Assembly: GCA_946699065.1 (NCBI GenBank)
Contig: CAMPDV010000061.1
Span: 62,001 to 126,000, forward strand
DNA length: 64,000 nt
Reading direction: 5' to 3'
Source of the DNA: Loxodes magnus
Lineage: Eukaryota; Ciliophora; Karyorelictea; Loxodida; Loxodidae
The notes below the pieces were generated by a model. The model did no database searches. It saw nothing but the letters and a program-made list of their open reading frames with translations, and was not told the origin of the DNA. The first letter of the stretch is position 1, and each line of letters opens with the position of its first letter. The translations under genes and the position numbers were made by a program. Positions 50,479-60,419 of the stretch are shown one piece after another.

Positions 50479-50683
50479 TTTATTTAGTTATACATTATAT
50501 TTTCAATATCACTTGAATGTAATATGTATAATTAGTAACTATTATAGCTGTACTAATATATAAAGTTAGGCCTAATATTAAAATGTATTAATAAAATAAG
50601 AGATAAAGAGATAATTAGCCAAAGTAAATTTAGTTATAAGCTAAATAAATTAATGAGCATTATTTAATTTATTCATTTCAACT

Positions 50684-50975
50684 AAAAAAGTTTTTGGACC
50701 GGAAACTCCTTTCCGATAGCACGACCCGACGCTCTCTTTTTATGGAATAACAGGGATATCCTGTTGTGCTCCAGACACAGCTGCTAAGGAGCTCCATCGC
50801 TATGAGCAGCCAGGCTTCAAGCCCCTACCAAGAGCGGATAATCTCAAAGACAGTGTTCCCTTCAGAAAATGACTCTGACCAGGGACTTTCTAAGCGACAG
50901 GAAAGGAACTTGTTCCTAGCCATAAAACCAGAAAGTGTTGTCACGAAGGTCATTCTCAGCTCCCACCATCTTTTC
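50684..50975 (-). ncRNA. GC-rich structured RNA candidate (RNase MRP/P-like?)
   Basis: An island of nearly 300 bp at about 48% GC in a genome of about 20% GC, without a convincing ORF on either strand. On the minus strand it ends in hairpin CGGAAA-GGAG-TTTCCG, then GGTCC and a T6 run at 50684-50689, as expected of a Pol III transcript. Other hairpins are GGAAC-AA-GTTCC and AACAGGATATCCCTGTT. The stretch GAAAGTCCCTGG near 50890 resembles CR-I of RNase MRP RNA (GAAAGUCCCCGG in human). I could not build the full P/MRP fold, so identity is tentative; SRP RNA or another stable RNA is possible. Confidence 0.5.
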
Positions 50976-51660
50976 AATTATCTGAACATTATTTAATTAA
51001 TTAGCTTATGTTCTCATAATTAAACTTAATATCAACTATATCTTTTATTTTTCTTCACTATTAAAATTAATATAGGTACTTACTCATAAGATTATTAATA
51101 ATAATATAATAAATTATAAAAACTTCTGCTGCTTAATTAAGAAAACTAAGTTGAAATATAGAATGTAAAGGAATGAAATAACTTGTAACAAGGTATTAAA
51201 ACTAAATTGAATTAATTAAAGTTAGAATCTTATATTAGGTATTGTATTTACTTAACTTATAATTCAAATCATATCTTTTCATTACTAAACCAAACAGGAT
51301 TCTCTTATTTTACACTCCATTTTAATATTCATAAGCATATACTATAAATATTTCACTAAATTTAGATAGTAAAGAAGAAGTTATTACAATACTCGATAAA
51401 TTAGAGAATTTAAGTAGCATAATGATAAGTAAAATAACTTTTATATATGACCATTTCCATTAAATAAATATAACTATTAGAGTATTTAAGCATCTAATAT
51501 AGATTTATAACTTTAACTTATACTATTTTATATTAAAGAAAAGTTATACAAGTATTTTAAACCTTTATGTCTATACCAGGTTAAGATAAAAGATACCCTA
51601 TCATAAAATTACTTCGTTTTTTATATTAAGTTAGATTAAAATTTTAGAGTCTTAATAATT

Positions 51661-51675
51661 TTAGTTGAAATATTA
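51661..51675. repeat. target-site duplication, left copy
   Basis: TTAGTTGAAATATTA, a perfect 15-bp match to 52510-52524 on the other side of the Gag-like element. Confidence 0.85.
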
Positions 51676-51711
51676 TATATATAGTAAACTAAAAGTAATT
51701 AAAGTTTAGCA

Positions 51712-51800
51712 TTCCCTGGATTTTCAACCAGGTTTTTGCTACCATTTTTTTAGCGTGGATGGATACCACGCCATTTTTTTTTGTGGATGGAACCACTGAG
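51712..51800. other. three tandem hairpins with T/A runs at retroelement 3' end
   Basis: On the plus strand: CCTGG-ATTTTCAA-CCAGG then T5; GCGTGG-ATGGATA-CCACGC near a T7 and followed by T9; GTGG-ATGGAA-CCAC. The last two share an ATGGA loop. They occupy the 3' end of the Gag-like element (minus strand), where other families carry a single terminal hairpin. Confidence 0.6.
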
Positions 51801-52494
51801 AATCTTCTGTCTTTTATAAGAATATCTTCTTCTTGTAAATTCCCGTTTCGGTGATTCAGAGTCTGCTAAGCATTCTTAACGTTCTTTGTTGTTCTTTCAT
51901 CTAAATTTATCTCCACTGATCGCAATTTTGTAATAGGTGTCACTTTGATTTGCAATAATAGCAATTTTTGATTGGTCTTTTCTTGAATCTCTTCAGAAAT
52001 ACTTTTTTTTCAAGTTAATCGATTCTTTGGAGTAATTCTATATTAATCTTTTCGTCATTCTATTTTTCTTGGATGTTTGTTTATGTAGAAACTTTTTCAA
52101 TAATCATATTTTGTTCTTGCTTAAAATTCGATTGAGATTATTCATATAGTTACTATTCCGTGACTAAATTATTTTAAATCAATTGTCGTCTTATTATTAG
52201 TAGCTCGTTGTTTTAATCTTCGATAGTATTCATTAGTTCTCTTATTTTTTCCCCTTGATTGTAAATTGTTTCCTAATAATTTTGTATTATTGTTTTCATT
52301 TAGTCAATTTATATTTAGATTTCTGATTATTTTTGTACTTTTACTGGATTCGTCTCTATTGTTCCAATTATAACTTTTCCTTCAGATGAGGAACTTGATT
52401 TATCTTCTTCTTGTTATTGTTTCTGCATTAGTTTCGCAGCTTTCCTTTTTGCGTTCTTAATTTGGTTTTTGGAAAGGCGAATAGATTATTCCAT
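51724..52494 (-). CDS. Gag-like coiled-coil CCHC zinc-knuckle protein
   Basis: An uninterrupted frame from ATG 52494 to TGA 51724-51726 (256 residues), or 212 if the TGA at 51856-51858 stops. Basic N-terminus (MEQSIRLSKNQIKNAKRKAA), a Ser/Glu linker, a long coiled coil (MKTIIQNYQETIYNQGEKI ... ELLQRIDQLEKKV) and a canonical zinc knuckle CYYCKSKWHLLQNC (Cys-x2-Cys-x4-His-x4-Cys) whose Trp is TGA. The architecture matches nucleocapsid or ORF1 RNA-binding proteins. Line-by-line frame checking found no break. It lies inside an element with a clean TSD, so it was probably inserted recently and may be expressed. Confidence 0.78.
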
Positions 52495-52509
52495 TTTTTT
52501 TTTTATATA

Positions 52510-52524
52510 TTAGTTGAAATATTA
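52510..52524. repeat. target-site duplication, right copy
   Basis: TTAGTTGAAATATTA, identical to 51661-51675. Confidence 0.85.
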
Positions 52525-53009
52525 ATGAATAATTTTTTAATACTAATAGAAAGTATAATGATAAAACTAATTTTCCGTATAAAATATCAGAAAATAATTA
52601 ATAGGAAGATATATAAATAACAGTTTAATAGACTTATGAATTACTATTTAAGTTTAATTATGGTATTTAAAAAAGTAAAGAGAATTTTGCTTATCTAACT
52701 AAATTAAAATTATATTATGTATATAAGATATTTTGCTTTATAAAAACTAAAGTTAGAAAATTAAATAAGGATTAAATTTAAAGTAATGCTTTTTTACATC
52801 CTTAATTACTTTATTTCTTCTAAAGAAAGAAAATAATTTTAATGATATTAAGTAATTACTATAATGCCTTATATACTGATAATAAGACAAAGATAACAAC
52901 ATATCAATCTTAAATTAGATTATTTTTAGTACTAGAATCTGATTTTATCTAATCCATTCATTAATCATTAAGCATTAAGCATTAATCGTAATATAATTTT
53001 TCCTTCAGC

Positions 53010-53770
53010 TTATAAGTAAAAGTAGTTTTTTTTTACATAATAAACTCTTCTACTAGCATCTCTCCATCTTGCATTTAATTTTAAATCTTGTTTCTTTCAA
53101 GATTTTTTCAGTTCATGAGGAATAAAATTCAGTAGGCTTTTTTTCAATTCCTAGAAGTTAATATTTCGTCAGACGTTATTTTTTATTCTTTTTTGTCTTG
53201 GACTTTTCCGACACAAGTTTTACGTACTGATGAAAATTTAATGTCCTTTTCTTGGTTATGAAGTGTTCTTCTTGTCTTTCTATTTCTATGGAGATTCCTT
53301 TTGAACTCTTCTATGAATTTATTGGATTCTTGAATCTAATTAATTTTGATTTTTTTTCTTGCTCTCTCATTATTTAAATATCATTCTCTTTTTCTGTCAT
53401 TGGTTCATAGGCTGCGTCTTTAGCTCTTCGGTCTACCATAAACTTCATCATCGTCTTCATGATTTCCTAGGTCTTTATTTATTCGAATATTTCTTCCTTC
53501 TGTGAGTTTAAATATTTTTTAGTATTTTGATAAGTGTATAATTTAGTATTTTTATCTATTTAAGATAACTTTAGTTCTATTTCAATATTATCTAAATAAA
53601 AGGCATCAGAGTTTTGATTGAGTTATCATATACTTAATTTTTAATTAATTTTTATTTCTTTATTACTATTTTTAGTGATTCTGTAAAGTGATCTCTTTTC
53701 AGTTTTAATGGAGGTGTTGAGAGTTATGCTAATTTTTCTGTTCTAAATTGTTTTAGATCTTCTTTGCTTG
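53010..53770 (-). CDS. ORF1-like basic coiled-coil protein of non-LTR element
   Basis: A minus-strand frame open downstream of a conserved 5' leader (53795-53885). It reads KISITLNTSIKTEKRSLYRI, then KEEIFEQIKTQEIMKTMMKF, VDRRAKDAAYEPMTEKENDI, EERQ-type charged helices, and TEFYSSWTEKILKETRFKIK near the end, very Lys/Glu rich. The leader is the same as at the 14.9-kb element, whose ORF1 differs, so the two elements share 5' ends but not coding bodies. No RRM or zinc knuckle seen here. The exact start codon is not fixed. Probably an RNA-binding structural protein. Confidence 0.5.
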
Positions 53771-53794
53771 TTAATAGTTGCTCAGAAGAATATT

Positions 53795-53885
53795 GTGCTT
53801 ACTGAAGTTAAGACGTGGTAAGAGAAAGTGCTTCTGGTTTTCTCTCCTGCTCTGAGGTGGTAAAAAAGCCTTCTTGAGTCTAGCC
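53795..53885 (-). repeat. shared 5' leader of non-LTR elements, copy 2
   Basis: On the minus strand, GGCTAGACTCAAGAAGG ... GGAGAGAAAACCAGAAGCAC ... TCTTACCAC. Matches 14850-14938. Confidence 0.65.
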
Positions 53886-53934
53886 ATTTTATATTATATT
53901 ATATAATATAAAATTGCACCTAAAAATAGCAATC

Positions 53935-54597
53935 TTCAAACTAGACAAGTAAAATATAATAAGAAATATAGATTGATCTTTAACATCAACAAAACGAAAA
54001 TCTTAAACTCTAACAGATACTCTAAGAACTTTCAAACAAATTTTCTGTTCTAAGCTAGCAAGCTGATTAACTGAAACAGGAAAACAATTCATTTAAATAA
54101 GATATCGTAAGTCGATTTTCTGATCGGCAAATATACTCAATAATCCAGCAGACTGAAGAAAAATTACAAAGAATAAATTATGAAAAGAATCAGGAACTGC
54201 AAATAAGATAAACTATGATCCCATGGATGTAGAGACAGTGAGAGAAGAAATAAATTAAGCACTAATTTATACTTAAAGAACACCAATAATAAGAGCTGAT
54301 ACTGCAAGAGGCAAGGCCACATGGTAAGAAACTGCTAGAATTTTTAGGAAAAAAGAAAAAAAGAAGAACGAAAGACATTAAATAAAATTTTTAGAATATA
54401 ATGCGCAAAAGAAGCAAAATTATATAGAAGAAAAGAGCAATAAATAATCAAAGCAATACCTCTAATACTAATGGAAGCAAGAGAATGGAAAAAGACAATA
54501 TGGATTTGATGTGGGAAAGCTTATGAATGTAAGTCTTAGTGAAAACAAGGGAAAGCGAGAAATAATTCAAGTCTACTCTGGAGAATAAAATTTATGA
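53935..54597 (+). CDS. unknown basic protein, probably mobile-element derived
   Basis: A plus-strand frame open to TGA 54595-54597. It reads QIFCSKLASWLTETGKQFIQ, KSIFWSANILNNPADWRKIT, then YDPMDVETVREEINQALIYT, RADTARGKATWQETARIFRK, a Lys/Gln-rich linker, and FDVGKLMNVSLSENKGKREI. Trp codons are mostly TGA. It runs head-to-head with the non-LTR element at 53.0-53.9 kb and directly precedes the Cys-rich repeat at 54.83 kb, which may be its 3' part. No family recognised. The start is not defined; the codon GC content is above local background. Confidence 0.5.
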
Positions 54598-54827
54598 TAA
54601 GAAAAAACTTATACAAACTCTAATTCTGTGATTAACCAAAAAAGGTGAAATAATTTTAATGAAATATGTTATGTTCTGTTATAAAAATATAATTAGAGCT
54701 AAAATAATTAATTAGTTAAGCTTTTTAACGATCAGTTATAATTTAGCTTCTATATATTATTATAATTTTTTTAATTAAAAGTAATTTATATATATACTTT
54801 TAATTATTCTTTATTATATTCATTTTT

Positions 54828-55345
54828 AAAATGGATTTTGGCTTCTAGTCGAACGAGTAGGCAATTTGATGCAGTCGTGTCTGCACTGCAAGTACTCTTG
54901 CAATAGATGCAACCACAAACAAGTAAGGATGGGCCCATTGTGTGATAAGCCTTACTTTTTTGAGGGTTCTCTCTATCAGTACGAGAAGTCAACTAGAGGG
55001 AACCGAAATCCAGATCTCAGTTTTATCCCGATTTTACATGTCGCTAGTCTGATCAAGAATTAGAAAACAACAAAGACATGACTGAGATCAAAAATAACTA
55101 TTAATTAGAAAAATTTAACCTAATTGGGTCATTTTACACAAATATTGGAATGTTCTCTAACTCAGCCTTTGGAAGAATTTAAAGAGTGAAGGCAATCAAT
55201 TTTGATTATAAAAAGGGAGAGAAGAAGAAAATAATCAAGAGACCAGATGAAGCTAGAAAAATTTCTAGCCTATTATAAATAATTAAATTTGGTTTCTTTT
55301 CTTTTTGTGGGAAACCAAACAATGGTGGCATCACGCTAATTTAAT
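54828..55345 (+). repeat. dispersed Cys-rich repeat, copy 2
   Basis: Gap-free over its first 121 bp with 2417-2537 and alignable overall with copy 1. It encodes RVGNLMQSCLHCKYSCNRC and DKPYFFEGSLYQYE in one frame. Near its 3' end TTGGTTTC/GAAACCAA forms a perfect 8-bp hairpin, followed by GGTGGCATCACGC and an (AATT)n tail. It abuts the left edge of duplication copy B. Confidence 0.65.
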
Positions 55346-55627
55346 TAATTAATTAATTAAATTATTAATTTATTTAATTTTATCTCTTTTACACTAACTT
55401 TTTCCGATTTTTGAAACATATTATTAAAATATATTAATAGTTTAAATTCTTAGAAGCTCTTTAGTTTAATTTTTAATTTAATATTTTCATAAAAAAATGT
55501 AAGAAATGTAAATATTAGCTATATTATTTAGTTTTATATATTAAATTAATAAATTTGATATAATTAATAATTTTACAGTTATTAAATGTTTAAAGTTAAA
55601 TAATATTATAGTACTTATTAATTTTAA

Positions 55628-55735
55628 ATTCATATAATAATTATAATAATATAATAATATAATAATATAATATTATAATATTACAACAATATTATAATCA
55701 TATTATAATCATATTATAATAGCATATTATAATTT
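55628..55735. repeat. A/T microsatellite
   Basis: ATAATATAATAATAT-type short-period repeat, the counterpart of 21896-21962. Confidence 0.75.
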
Positions 55736-56474
55736 TTCACATGTCGATAGGTGTCCAATTTCAAACCATTATGTCTATATGTTTTTCAACTATCTTGTCT
55801 TAGCTTTTTGATTCTGAAATTTTTCTTTATTTTATAAATTAGTATTCCCAATAAAAAAATCTTCAAGTATGAATTGCTCATGTTTTTCGTTTTTAATTAA
55901 AATTTTTTTATCAATTACTTTCTCTTAAGATGTTTTCTTCTATATAAACTCCCATCTATCATCCAGTAAATTTAGCATAGAAGATTAATCTACTTTGCTT
56001 TCCCTAGCTTTTATTTTCTCTTTAGAATCCTATAGTTTCTTAATAAATATCATATTTTCTTTTATTACGAGTGACTCTTATATCTTTACATTAATTAAAT
56101 AAGTTATGATTTAAAATATGTACATAAAATTACTAAAATAAATTTAATATTTGATTATTTATTTGCATTTTTTATAAATTAACTTACCTGTAGCTCATTA
56201 AAAGATTTTATTTTTTAGGCTTAAATGCCCACTCAAAATTTAAGATCGTTGAGCTTTATTTCTTATTTTAAGTCTACATTCTATAAAACTCTTTCAGACT
56301 TGCGTCGTCAATTTTGCATGAGAATTGAAAAATTAATTTGATATAGATTTACCTTTTATTTAATATAATATACTTATATTTTTAATATTAAAGCTTACAA
56401 TTATACACTTTCTTAAATAATATTGTTTCTTTAATTAAAAACGAATAATGTTAAAGTATACTCAATTTTATTTT

Positions 56475-57965
56475 TCATTCTCTCCTCATCATTGAATAAA
56501 GCCCTGGTAATCCAAAATTAAGTGACATTCCTATAAGCATTAGAATATAATAAATTCGTTCTTTTTATGTTTAGAATCTAACTTGTATAATCTGGAATAG
56601 GTTGTTTTTAAGAAATTTCTTATTAAATCTCTTAATGAGATTTATAAATAAATTCTAAAATAGTAATATAACTACCAATAAAAAATGTTCATTCGTTATT
56701 TTTGATATACTTGCAATAGGCTGTCCCTTACAATCGACTAAAGTAGTCATACAGAAGTTGTAATATTTGGTTGAAATCAAAATAAAGTATATTAAAACAC
56801 TATATAGCTCCATTTCTGATTTTATACCTTAATATATTAAAAATGCAGGGCTAATATTAAAATTTATTACTTTTTTCTTAGCGAAACACTTTCTTTTAAG
56901 TCAAAAAAATACTCTTTTGAAAATAAACATTTTACTTTGTAGTTCCATAACAATATTTAAAACAACAGTAAACCAGAAATCAACAGAATTTATACCTGAT
57001 TTATTGATAATAGCATGCAATGTTCCTATATAAATATAATCAAAAGTAGCGAAATAAAGTAAAAAAACAGCAAAAAAACCTTTATCGTATCTTCTAAAAT
57101 ATTTGCTTTTAATTATTAATTAGCCAATCATCTTTATAAAGAATATAAATAAGGGAATTAATTGTAAAGTTATTGCTGGGTTTTTTTCTTTTAAATACGG
57201 AAAAATCCTTAAAAAAAATAAATTTACACATGTAAAGTAACTTAGTATGAACATACCACCAAGACAAATTTTAAAAAGTATTCAGGATTATTTTATTATA
57301 AGCAAGAATGAAGCAGATTCGAGAAAGTTTCCTATCATAAAAACCATTGGTCTATCATAAAAAAAGGCAATGTTTCCAATTAAATGTGTTAAAAGAGGCA
57401 TACATGTAATTAAATATAGTAATGTAACTCTAAGCTTATTTTTTTATACTAAGATCAAAGAATAATAAATAATCACACAATAGATTAAATAATAATCGCT
57501 TTCTAATATTTTAGTCATAGTAATATTTATTTTTTTCGAGCATTCTTCAGAACATATAACCTTATTTAAAGTATGAATCTCTCCATTTTATACTTTCTTG
57601 TCGAAATCATCCCAGTTTTGAATATCACAAAAAGTGTAAAGATTGAAATTTTCTTATAAATAAAATTTTATAGAAGTGATGGTAAAAAAGAGAAAATAAC
57701 TAAATAAGAAATCAAAAATTCGATTCTCATCTTTAATATCAGCATCAACCTATAAATCCACAATAGGAAATTCACTATCAAAGGGATTAACTACAATTTC
57801 ATTTTCAATTTATTAGTCCTCATTTTATTATTGAAGATGTTAATCTCTTTCTTAGTTTTGAATTTAGGTGTTTTCCACTAAAATTTCTGAGGTATAAGCC
57901 TTAAGATAGGATCCAGAATTGATAATTCCACTTTAATCTGCATGATTGAAAGAAGGTAATTCCAT
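56475..57965 (-). CDS. multi-pass membrane protein, intact copy
   Basis: A 496-codon frame from ATG 57965 to TGA 56475-56477. About 80 residues at the N-terminus are acidic and Gln rich (QNEDQQIENEIVVNPFDSEF, VDADIKDENRIF). A membrane segment (FLFSYFLFFTITSIKFYL), a Cys-bearing loop (FCDIQNWDDFDKK, VICSEECSKK) and about eight further hydrophobic segments follow (YYLIYCVIIYYSLILV, LLYLITCMPLLTHLIGNIAF, ITLQLIPLFIFFIKMIG, FFAVFLLYFATFDYIYIG, ELYSVLIYFILIS, LLVVILLFQNLFINLI, YYILMLIGMSLNFGLPG). It resembles no family I can name with confidence; a Wntless- or GPCR-like fold is only a guess. Codons such as CAG at 56592-56594 match TAA in copy A, showing purifying selection on Gln. Confidence 0.85.
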
Positions 57966-57969
57966 TTTA

Positions 57970-59950
57970 AAAATTAATTATTTTGTTAGAGTAAATTAAT
58001 AATTAAATAAATCAAATCCAAGTGAGAATGGATGTAGATTATATTGGATAAATTCAAATTGCTGAGATTTTCTACCTTAATAAGATAAATAAAGCTATTT
58101 TTAAGGCTTTGACAAAATAAGAAAAATAATGACTGATTTTATTTATAATTGGATTGATAAATTGAGAGTCTTAAAAAAAGAAATATAAGTCGATATATAT
58201 TTTTAAATAGAAACAAATAAATAAATAAATAGATAAGTATAAAATAACTAAAACTTATTAATAATAATTATAACTTACTATTATTAGATAGAGTTATAAC
58301 CAAAATTAAAGCTAAACTTAAATGAATAAAAATTATTATAGTTACTAAAAAAGGGAAATTTATTATTAATAAGAACATGAACTATTATTGAAAGATGCAT
58401 ATTATTATTATTTTATTTTTTATATTCTAAATGAAAATTAATTTTTTGTTCAAAGCCCTCTCCAATTATAAGATAATAGCATTGGATATTTTAAAATTTT
58501 ATTTTTTTATAATTTTTAAATTAAAGGTAATTTAAGAATAGAATTTTAGTCAAAAAATTATCTATAGCTTTTATAAAAATAAGATATATGTCAATTATCT
58601 TAGTTAAATTGGAAAAATTTAAAAATTGTTAATGGGATTTTATTTTTTAAGAAAAAGATAATAAATTTTAAAATTTGAAGCTTTTTTAAGTTATTTGTTT
58701 GTTGTAGTAATAATTAAATAGAAAATGAGATAATGTTTCTTTATTTTTTAATTTAACTTATCTACTATATATATTTACAAAAATCTTCTGCCAAATTTAA
58801 AAAATAAAAAAGATTATAAGAATTTAGATTACATTTTTTTCATAGGTATTTATAAATAAAAGAAATTTTAATAACTTGATTTTATTGATCCTTTCATTTT
58901 CATCAAACTATTAAATTTTAATTCTTTATTAAAATAAAAAATTAAATCCAAGAATATAATATTAGAATGAAAGCTTTTTTAAATCTAAATTTACTAAAAT
59001 GAAAAAATAAATACTAGAAATACAAGATTTTTCAGAACCATAAAATAGGTATTATTATATGAGAATTTTAATTATAAAATGACATCACAATATTAAATTC
59101 TATAATTTTCTGGAAATATCTTTCACTATGTATTCCATCAAGTGATCACTCATATTTTTCATCTTTTATTCAACTTTTTCTAATTGCTTTATTAAATCTT
59201 ACATTGCTTTTAAAGCTGAATCTTTTTTAAATATTTTATTTATTTAATTTAAAAAATGAATTTTCAGATATATAAAGTTTTTATTCTTAAAATTTAAATT
59301 TTCTTAAGTTTAAATTATTTTATTTTAATCTACCTTTAATAAGTTTATTACTTTATCTTTTTAGTAAAATACTGTGTTTATCAATTGAATACACATTAAA
59401 AAAGATTTAAATGCTATTTGTAATAACTTTTTTTGTTCTTGTTTGATAATATTAAATATTTATATTTTTCCAGTTTCTATTTTACATTAAAATAAAACTA
59501 ATTAATTCATACTTTATTTAAATTATTATTTATTAAATAATAATTTTATAATTTTACTCCTAAGATTTTATTAAAATTTACTTTTTTCATACGTAAATTT
59601 AAAGAATCTTTAATATCTTTTTTTTAATTATTTCTTGCTAATTTTGCTTTTTAGTTAAAAATATTAAAAAATTGAAAATTCTATGATTATTTGAATCTTT
59701 TTTTAAATATTCTCATTTTTTAGAATTTTAAGCAGTTAAAATTTAATAATTTAAAAATATAAAGAATTAATTAAAAAATACATTTAGACTTAATCTTTCT
59801 TATTTTAATCTCTTTATATCTTTATAATGATAATAAGATCTAAAAACACTCAGTTACTAAAATAATTAATTAAGTCTTGAAAATAGTCTTAAGTTAAATA
59901 AGAAAATAATATTTTTTAATCAATAATTTTATTATATATATTATTTTAAA
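57970..59950. other. non-coding part of duplication copy B
   Basis: Aligns with 24110-26090. No frame supported. Confidence 0.5.
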
Positions 59951-59956
59951 ACCACC

Positions 59957-60412
59957 ATAGTTGTTCGAAGGTGAACAACAAGGTCGTCTTCATCAGAGGT
60001 TGGGGAAGTTAAGTACCCATAATTGACTTTATGTCTTCCTCTGCTTTGGTTTGGCCTCGAGACATAAGATTCTTAGACCTTCGGCACTGGTTTCGTTTAT
60101 TTTTAATTCTGGAACGAAAAAGAAATAATATTGCAAGCTTCATCAGAGGTGGGGAATTTAAGTACCCATAATTGACACATGTCGTCCTCTGCTTTGGTGA
60201 TGCAATGAGACACAATCATGCCATGTCCTTGGACCTCCAGCAAGTATTAAAGATTACGAGTATTCTAAAATTATATCAGTATTGAACATTTTTATCAGTA
60301 TCTGATAATTTTATCAGTAACAAACATTCTTGTCAGTATGAAACATTTTTTTAAAGAGCTGCGCACCAACGAGTGTGCTACGCGCTCTATAATCAAATTT
60401 ATTTATTTATTT
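59957..60412 (+). mobile_element. SINE-like element inserted in duplication copy B
   Basis: Starts ATAGTTGTTCGAAGGTGAAC with a perfect hairpin GTTGTTC-GAAGGT-GAACAAC, carries both 60-bp internal units, and ends with hairpin AGAGCTGCGCACC...GTGTGCTACGCGCTCT, ATAATC and an (ATTT)n tail. The matching position in copy A (about 26090-26170) lacks it, so this is a filled site next to a paralogous empty site. A standard-code minus-strand ORF inside it is not conserved. Confidence 0.85.
60355..60390 (+). repeat. terminal hairpin of SINE-like element
   Basis: Outer stem AGAGC/GCTCT, inner GCAC/GTGC around an AACGA-containing loop, TAC bulge. Confidence 0.7.
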
Positions 60413-60419
60413 ATTTGAT

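Larger units (their letters stand above)
51676..52509 (-). mobile_element. intact Gag-like retroelement with target-site duplication
   Basis: An 834-bp insertion flanked by a perfect 15-bp direct repeat. On the minus strand it starts TATATAAAAAAAAAAATGG, so the ORF begins within about 15 nt of the 5' end, and ends after three consecutive hairpins and AGTTTACTATATATA. It contains a single Gag-like ORF and no reverse transcriptase, so it must move in trans. The size and TSD length fit target-primed insertion of a short RNA. Confidence 0.8.

Noticed and set aside
50766..50996. 76-codon plus-strand standard-code ORF in the GC island
   Set aside because: No family resemblance, frames on both strands are equally open, and hairpins plus the T6 terminator on the minus strand fit an RNA better.
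54804..54992. 62-codon minus-strand standard-code ORF
   Set aside because: Overlaps the Cys-rich repeat in antisense and is not matched in the 2.5-kb copy.
60009..60215. 68-codon minus-strand standard-code ORF in the SINE-like element
   Set aside because: Not preserved in the short copy at 47.4 kb; the element body looks non-coding.
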